This document shows positions 59,090 through 64,000 of a DNA stretch of 64,000 bases, in pieces; the stretch's first letter is position 1; each line of letters starts with the position of its first letter. The notes under the pieces were generated by a model that worked only from the letters and a program-made list of their open reading frames with translations, did no database searches and was not told where the DNA came from. Source of the DNA: Bacteroidales bacterium (GTDB lineage Bacteria > Bacteroidota > Bacteroidia > Bacteroidales > UBA932); contig JAGBTG010000031.1 of the NCBI GenBank assembly GCA_017631435.1, forward strand, positions 1 to 64,000. Reading direction: 5' to 3'. The translations under genes and the position numbers were made by a program.

Positions 59090-61450
59090 ATGGAAATAAA
59101 AAATAGAAAAAGGTTTGTCAAATGGCTGTGGATCTTGGCTTTCTCGCCAGTGCTGATGGTGCTTGCCGCACTGCTTTGCGTGGGAATTTTTGCAGATATC
59201 CCATCTTTTGAGGAGCTGGAGGATCCAAAGAGCAACCTTGCCACGCAGATCATTTCTGAAGACGGTACGGTGATAAACACCTTCCATATTGAGAACCGTT
59301 CTTATGTAACTTTTGATGAACTTTCGCAGCCCCTCAAGGATGCGATTGTGGCTACCGAGGATGTCCGTTTCTACAACCACAGCGGAATTGATGCCAAGAG
59401 CTTGGCCCGCGTGGTGGTGAAATCTTTCCTTATGGGCAACAGGACCTCCGGCGGTGGAGGAAGTACCCTATCGCAGCAGCTTGCAAAATCGCTTTTCCCA
59501 AGGGATACAGTCAAGTCTCGCATCCCGGGAGCGAAATACTTTGTGCTGGGAACCAACAAGTTCAAGGAGTGGATTACAGCTGTGAAACTTGAGAGGAACT
59601 ATACCAAACAGGAGATTCTGAGCATGTATATGAATACCGTATTCTTTGGCAGCAACGCATATGGTATAAAGGCTGCATCGCAAACCTTCTTTGGCAAACT
59701 CCCAATTGAACTTAACGTGGAGGAGAGTGCCCTCCTTGTAGGAATGGTGAACATGCCAACCCGCTACAATCCTGTCCGTAATCCCGACAAATCCCTTGTA
59801 CGCCGCAACCACGTGATTGGCCAGATGTGCAAGTACGGATATATAACCAAGGAGGAGAGGGATTCCCTCAGAGCCCTTCCAATCACCCTTTCTTACTCCC
59901 GACAAGACCACAACTCCGGTCTGGCACCACATTTCCGCGATATGATAAAGCGCGTGATGAATGCCAAGGAGCCGCAGAGGAAGAACTATAATAATATAGA
60001 GGACTATAGGGCTGATTCAACAGCATGGATGGATGATCCTCTATACGGCTGGCTGAACAAGAACCTCAAGCCGGACGGTACAAAATACAACCTTGACAAG
60101 GACGGTTTGAGAATCTATACCCCAATCAATGCCAAGATGCAGCAGTATGCAGAGGAGGCTGTTGCAGAGCATCTGGGCAAGGATTTGCAGAAACAGTTCA
60201 ACCGTGAGCTCCGCTGGAAGAACAACAAGCCTTTTGCCAATGACGTTCCAAAGAACGTGATTGAGTCAATAATGAGGCAGGCCCGCAGGTGGAGCGACCG
60301 TTACCGCTCATTGAAGAAGGACAACGCTACAGATGAGGAGATTCTCAAGAGTTTTGACACTCCGGTACCTATGAGGGTGTTTGCCTGGAATGACAAGGGG
60401 TATGTGGATACAGTGATGACCCCTAACGATTCCATCAGATACTACAAATCGTTCTTGAGAGCCGGTTTTATGGCAATGGAGCCTGGTACAGGTTATGTTA
60501 AGGCATATGTTGGCAGCGGCAACTACAGGTATTTCAAATATGACCAGGTTAAACAGGGCAAGAGGCAGGTAGGCTCAACCTTCAAGCCATTCCTTTATAC
60601 ACTGGCAATGCAGAACGGATATACCCCTTGCGACAAAGTGGTGAACGTGCCGCAGTCGTTTGTGATTGGAGAGGATATCTGGACCCCAAAAAGTACAGAC
60701 AAGGATGAGTGGATTGGAAAGACCGTAACCCTCAAATGGGGCTTGACCAAGAGTTCAAACAATATATCGGCATTCCTGATGAAGCAGTTCGGTCCCAAGG
60801 CTCTTGTAGATATGGCCCATACAATGGGTGTGAAGAGCTGGCTGGATCCGGTAGAGTCATTGTGCGTGGGATCTGCAGATGTGCCGGTTTACCAGATGGT
60901 ATCTGCATTCAATACATATCCGGGCAGGGGCGTTTACGCAGAGCCTGTATACGTAACCCGCATTGAGGACAAGATGGGCAATGTGCTTGCAACCTTCTCT
61001 CCACGTAGGAAGGAGGCTGTAAGTGAGCAGACCGCATACCTTATGGTGAACCTTATGAAAGGTGTTGTAAACGAGGGTACTGCAGCCCGTATCAGAAGCA
61101 AATATATGCGTGAGGGAGAGGTTGCCGGCAAGACCGGTACCACCAACGACCAGTCCGACGGCTGGTTCATTGGCTACACACCTAAACTTACTGCCGGTGT
61201 ATGGGTAGGAGCAGAGGACAGACAGGTGCACTTCAACAGCCTTGCATTGGGTGGCGGTTCAAACATGGCCCTCCCAATCTGGGGTATCTTTATGAAGAAG
61301 GTGCTTGAAGACGGCACCCTTGGCGTAACCGTATACGACCAATTTGTAGCACCGCAGGGCTTCAACCTTAACCTCAACTGCGACGGCAGCGACGAGGATA
61401 TGGCTACCCAGCAGCAGGCAGCAGAGGAGGAGAACTATTTCGGGTTCTAG
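59090..61450 (+). CDS. mrcA: Class A penicillin-binding protein (PBP1A type)
   Basis: About 786 residues from the ATG at 59090; upstream in-frame codons exist to 59045 but lie in the promoter region. One membrane anchor (ILAFSPVLMVLAALLCVGIF), then the glycosyltransferase domain (IVATEDVRFYNHSGID with the catalytic Glu, GGGGSTLSQQLAKSLF, then YMNTVFFGSNAYGIKAASQT) and the transpeptidase domain with the Ser in QVGSTFKPFLYTL, SSNNISAF, and AGKTGTTND. It both polymerises and cross-links peptidoglycan. TGTCGGGA lies just before the start (59074-59081). Ddl follows after 31 bp. Confidence 0.96.
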   Translation: MEIKNRKRFVKWLWILAFSPVLMVLAALLCVGIFADIPSFEELEDPKSNLATQIISEDGTVINTFHIENRSYVTFDELSQPLKDAIVATEDVRFYNHSGIDAKSLARVVVKSFLMGNRTSGGGGSTLSQQLAKSLFPRDTVKSRIPGAKYFVLGTNKFKEWITAVKLERNYTKQEILSMYMNTVFFGSNAYGIKAASQTFFGKLPIELNVEESALLVGMVNMPTRYNPVRNPDKSLVRRNHVIGQMCKYGYITKEERDSLRALPITLSYSRQDHNSGLAPHFRDMIKRVMNAKEPQRKNYNNIEDYRADSTAWMDDPLYGWLNKNLKPDGTKYNLDKDGLRIYTPINAKMQQYAEEAVAEHLGKDLQKQFNRELRWKNNKPFANDVPKNVIESIMRQARRWSDRYRSLKKDNATDEEILKSFDTPVPMRVFAWNDKGYVDTVMTPNDSIRYYKSFLRAGFMAMEPGTGYVKAYVGSGNYRYFKYDQVKQGKRQVGSTFKPFLYTLAMQNGYTPCDKVVNVPQSFVIGEDIWTPKSTDKDEWIGKTVTLKWGLTKSSNNISAFLMKQFGPKALVDMAHTMGVKSWLDPVESLCVGSADVPVYQMVSAFNTYPGRGVYAEPVYVTRIEDKMGNVLATFSPRRKEAVSEQTAYLMVNLMKGVVNEGTAARIRSKYMREGEVAGKTGTTNDQSDGWFIGYTPKLTAGVWVGAEDRQVHFNSLALGGGSNMALPIWGIFMKKVLEDGTLGVTVYDQFVAPQGFNLNLNCDGSDEDMATQQQAAEEENYFGF

Positions 61451-61481
61451 GGAGAGATTCAGATAAAAATTTGCAAGTAAC

Positions 61482-62501
61482 ATGAAGAAAAAGATTGCGT
61501 TGATATATGGAGGCAACTCTGAGGAGGCAGGAATTTCAATCCAGAGCGGAAGGAATGTTTCCCAAAATATCTGCAGAGAGAAATACGATGTGTATGAGGT
61601 GCTCCTTAAGGGGGTAGACTGGAGAGTGCTCAATCCTGCCGGTGATGAGGTGGAGGAGAGTCTTCCACAGAGATGCCTTGATGGGGCTGCTGGAGGTGTG
61701 CAGGTAGACAAGAGTGATTTCTCCTTTGTGCATGAGGGTGTAAAGGTGAAGTTTGATATGGCATTCATCATGATCCACGGCACGCCGGGTGAGAACGGCC
61801 TGCTGCAGGGATACCTTGAGATGATGGGTGTGCCGTACAACACCTGCAGCGCATATGTCTCTGCAATCACATTCGACAAACACTCATGCAAGCGCTTCAT
61901 TGAGCATGCAGGGGTAAAGATGGCCAAGGATGTGTTCATCCGCAGGGGGGCGGCTTATTGTGCTGAGGAGATTGTGTCTGAGCTAGGGCTGCCTGTGTTT
62001 GTAAAGCCAACCAATGGCGGCAGCAGCTTTGGCATTACCAAAGTGAAGCGTGTGGAGGACCTTGAGGCTGCGGTGGAGCTGGTGTTCAAGGAGTATGATT
62101 CAGTGATAATTGAGGAGAGCATTGTAGGCCGAGAGCTTACCAACGGAATATATGCCCGTGGCGGGGAACTGGTGAAACTTCCTGTAACAGAGATTGTAAC
62201 CACCAGGGAATTCTTTGATTATGAGGCAAAGTACCTTGGTGAGAGCCAGGAGATATGTCCGGCTCAGATTTCTGCAGAACTTACTGCCCAAATTCAGGAA
62301 ACTACAGAGAAAATCTACAAATATATGGGGTGCAGCGGTCTTGTGCGCATGGACTACATTGTCCGCGACGGGGAGATCTTCTTCCTTGAGACCAATACCG
62401 TTCCGGGCATGACCCCAATGAGCCTAGTCCCAGCCCAGGTACGTGCCGCCGGCATCTCAATGGAGGAGTTTGTGAATACCCTTATTGAGAATATTTGCTG
62501 A
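61482..62501 (+). CDS. ddl: D-alanine--D-alanine ligase
   Basis: A 339-residue ATP-grasp enzyme that makes D-Ala-D-Ala for peptidoglycan. IALIYGGNSEEAGISIQSG (about 5-23), MIHGTPGENGLLQGYLEMMG (in two parts), KPTNGGSSFGITKV (about 178-191) and the metal-binding end FLETNTVPGMTPMSLVP (about 305-321) are typical. The Ser-for-Glu-type variation at NSEEAGIS is seen in Bacteroidota. It lies between a class A PBP and prmC; its stop overlaps the prmC start by one base. Confidence 0.96.
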   Translation: MKKKIALIYGGNSEEAGISIQSGRNVSQNICREKYDVYEVLLKGVDWRVLNPAGDEVEESLPQRCLDGAAGGVQVDKSDFSFVHEGVKVKFDMAFIMIHGTPGENGLLQGYLEMMGVPYNTCSAYVSAITFDKHSCKRFIEHAGVKMAKDVFIRRGAAYCAEEIVSELGLPVFVKPTNGGSSFGITKVKRVEDLEAAVELVFKEYDSVIIEESIVGRELTNGIYARGGELVKLPVTEIVTTREFFDYEAKYLGESQEICPAQISAELTAQIQETTEKIYKYMGCSGLVRMDYIVRDGEIFFLETNTVPGMTPMSLVPAQVRAAGISMEEFVNTLIENIC

Positions 62502-63481
62502 TGACTTTACGCAATTTCATAGACCACGTGATGGAGCAACTAGCTCCCCTTTATCCGCAGCAAGAGTGTAAGGCGATGGCCGTGCGCATGCTTAAGGAAA
62601 TGCTGGCAGGGTATAAGGGGTATGAGCATCTGGTTGAGCCGGCAACGGAGTTGGATACTTTCCAGTTGGAGGGAACTGCAGAGAAAAATCAGTCTTCCCG
62701 GCAGCATTCCGGCACAGAAAAGTATCTCCTTTCATGCGTAGAGCGTCTTGCAACGGGAGAACCGTTGCAGTATGTGATGGGCTTTGAGTGGTTCTGCGGA
62801 CACAAGTTCAATGTGGCGCCGGGAGTACTGATACCCCGTCCGGAGACAGAGGAACTTGTGTACAAGGCGATTGGATTTGCGGAGAGTGCGCAGAAGGAGG
62901 CGCAGCAGCACCAGTCACCAACCCCTTTAAGAATCCTTGATATCTGCACCGGCAGCGGCTGCATTGCGTGGAGCATGGCGGCAGCGCTTCCCCAGTCAGA
63001 AGTTTACGCTTGCGACATCTCACAGCAGGCACTACAGATTGCCCGTGCGCAGCAGATTCAGTGCGCAGACAATATCCCCGCTAAAGTAAAATTCCTGGAG
63101 TGTGATATCCTCAGCCAGCAGGCGCAGCAGAAAATAGCGCAGGAGTGCGGCCAGGAACCTTTCCACCTCATTGTGAGCAATCCCCCATACGTGTGCGAGT
63201 GTGAAAAATCCCAGATGAGGGAGAATGTCCTTAACCACGAACCCCATCTGGCCCTCTTTGTTCCCGACAATGATCCGTTGAAATTCTACCGTGCAATCGC
63301 ACAACTGTCGGGAAGAATACTTGCCCCAGGCGGTGCCCTGATGTTTGAGATAAATGAGCGCTTTGGTGCAGAAACTGCCCAAATGATGCAGCAGATGGGC
63401 TACACCAACTGCCAGGTGCTGCAGGATCTGTTTGGGAAGGACAGGATGGTGGTGGGGTACAAGGAGAGCGTGAGCTTATAG
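62501..63481 (+). CDS. prmC: Release factor glutamine methyltransferase
   Basis: About 326 residues from the ATG at 62501 that overlaps the ddl stop (TGATG); the frame is open 6 bp further. It methylates the Gln of the GGQ motif of RF1 and RF2. SAM motif ILDICTGSGCIAWSMA (about 146-161), GVLIPRPETEELV before it, and the catalytic NPPY in IVSNPPYVCE confirm the family. Unusually Gln- and Ala-rich stretches occur in the middle. The DNA downstream turns AT-rich. Confidence 0.96.
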   Translation: MTLRNFIDHVMEQLAPLYPQQECKAMAVRMLKEMLAGYKGYEHLVEPATELDTFQLEGTAEKNQSSRQHSGTEKYLLSCVERLATGEPLQYVMGFEWFCGHKFNVAPGVLIPRPETEELVYKAIGFAESAQKEAQQHQSPTPLRILDICTGSGCIAWSMAAALPQSEVYACDISQQALQIARAQQIQCADNIPAKVKFLECDILSQQAQQKIAQECGQEPFHLIVSNPPYVCECEKSQMRENVLNHEPHLALFVPDNDPLKFYRAIAQLSGRILAPGGALMFEINERFGAETAQMMQQMGYTNCQVLQDLFGKDRMVVGYKESVSL

Positions 63482-63543
63482 GGGGTACCTGTATGGGAAC
63501 TGGCATCGTAAGGTTCCCTGAGGCAAGAATAAGGTATTGAAAT

Positions 63544-64000
63544 ATGAATATGATAACTGGAATAAAAGACCAAATAAATAGTATATACGCCAAACTCAAG
63601 AACTTACCACTTGAAGAGGTTGAACTATATCCACCTATTCCTAATGATAGGATTATAAAATTTGAGGAAATGTTCTGTGTTAAGTTGCCATTAGATTATA
63701 GGTCTTTATTATTACTAAGCAACGGTTTTTATTATGATGGTCACGAAATTCTTGGAATTTCATTGAACTCACAAGATACTAGATACGATTTAACGGCTAC
63801 ATATAAGTTTGAACATTACGAGACTACAAATATCATGTTCTCTCATATAGTCCCATTTTATCCTGATGGATTTGGTAATTTTGCATGTTTTGACACAAGA
63901 AAAATGGATGTAAATGGCATCTGTCCCATCGTGTTTTGGGAACATGATATTGAATATGATGAAAATAATGAGCCTAAAATCATAAGTACCTCTTTTATAG
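63544..64000 (+). CDS. SUKH/SMI1-KNR4-type protein, candidate immunity protein (partial)
   Basis: 152 codons are visible before the window ends. The sequence shows the SMI1/KNR4 (SUKH) pattern: an N-terminal PPIPNDRIIKFEEMFCVKLP, then DYRSLLLLSNGFYYDGHEIL, later FSHIVPFYPDGFGNFACFDT and PIVFWEHDIEYDEN. SUKH proteins are frequent immunity proteins of polymorphic toxins, especially nuclease types. The gene is AT-rich compared with prmC and begins 62 bp after it, so it may be the first gene of an acquired island outside the window. The toxin partner is not visible, apart from a possible short tail at 63493-63539. Confidence 0.8.
   Translation, partial: MNMITGIKDQINSIYAKLKNLPLEEVELYPPIPNDRIIKFEEMFCVKLPLDYRSLLLLSNGFYYDGHEILGISLNSQDTRYDLTATYKFEHYETTNIMFSHIVPFYPDGFGNFACFDTRKMDVNGICPIVFWEHDIEYDENNEPKIISTSFI

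Overview
The window looks like chromosomal DNA of a Bacteroidales bacterium (phylum Bacteroidota) of roughly 45-50% GC; genus is not resolved. Reasons: two SusC/SusD outer-membrane pairs, a FecR anti-sigma factor beside an ECF sigma factor, lipoproteins with a Bacteroidota-type Cys followed by acidic/Ser residues, absence of Shine-Dalgarno sequences, and promoters of the TTTG / TAnnTTTG type (clearest before tRNA-Gly and gcvP). Most of the window is ordinary housekeeping DNA, densely packed on both strands.

Layout. 1-5.9 kb: translation and central genes (end of pyrH, frr, topB, pgk, an rRNA-type methyltransferase, lgt). 5.9-8.3 kb: an AT-rich accessory island that reads as the decayed remains of an Rhs polymorphic-toxin locus, with two frameshifted toxin ends, each followed by an overlapping gene that is a plausible immunity gene. 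8.3-21.2 kb: an ECF sigma/FecR-controlled uptake locus (SusC, SusD, DUF4843-type lipoprotein, PKD-like lipoprotein, TlpA-like thioredoxin, S9 peptidase), probably for peptides. 21.2-24.4 kb: smpB, miaA, a GxDLY/SGNH esterase and a prolyl-tRNA-editing protein. 24.5-33.2 kb: a second SusC/SusD locus flanked by two secreted Ntn-type amide hydrolases. 33.2-34.4 kb: a repeat-rich intergenic zone with a duplicated gene tail, palindromes, a 93-bp direct repeat and a possible insertion-sequence end. 34.4-49.5 kb: gcvP, an acyl-CoA carboxyltransferase plus biotin carrier, a striking cloverleaf-shaped inverted repeat, a YraN-like gene, a mannose-1-P guanylyltransferase, arginine deiminase, pheS, tRNA-Gly, an SGNH hydrolase, a DsbD-like protein, a YitT-like protein, purN, acpP and fabF. 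49.6-63.5 kb: cell-wall and shape genes (rodA, mrdA, mreD, mreC, mreB; then a class A PBP, ddl) with ispD, an Lrp/AsnC regulator, topA and prmC. 63.5-64 kb: the start of an AT-rich SUKH/SMI1-type gene, possibly the edge of another toxin-immunity island.

The observations most worth a second look are: (1) the Rhs toxin/immunity graveyard with two coupled immunity candidates; (2) the 128-bp cloverleaf at 39280-39407, a 21-bp perfect outer stem enclosing three hairpins and containing the stop codon of the biotin carrier; (3) the octamer TGTCGGGA, found at least 27 times on the two strands against about 2 expected; (4) two homologous 33-bp palindromes with paired substitutions bracketing a C69 peptidase; (5) a co-linear partial duplication of the tail and downstream DNA of the prolyl-tRNA-editing gene; (6) a 13-bp perfect inverted repeat overlapping the start of the Lrp-type gene, a likely autoregulatory operator. 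All counts and alignments were made by eye.
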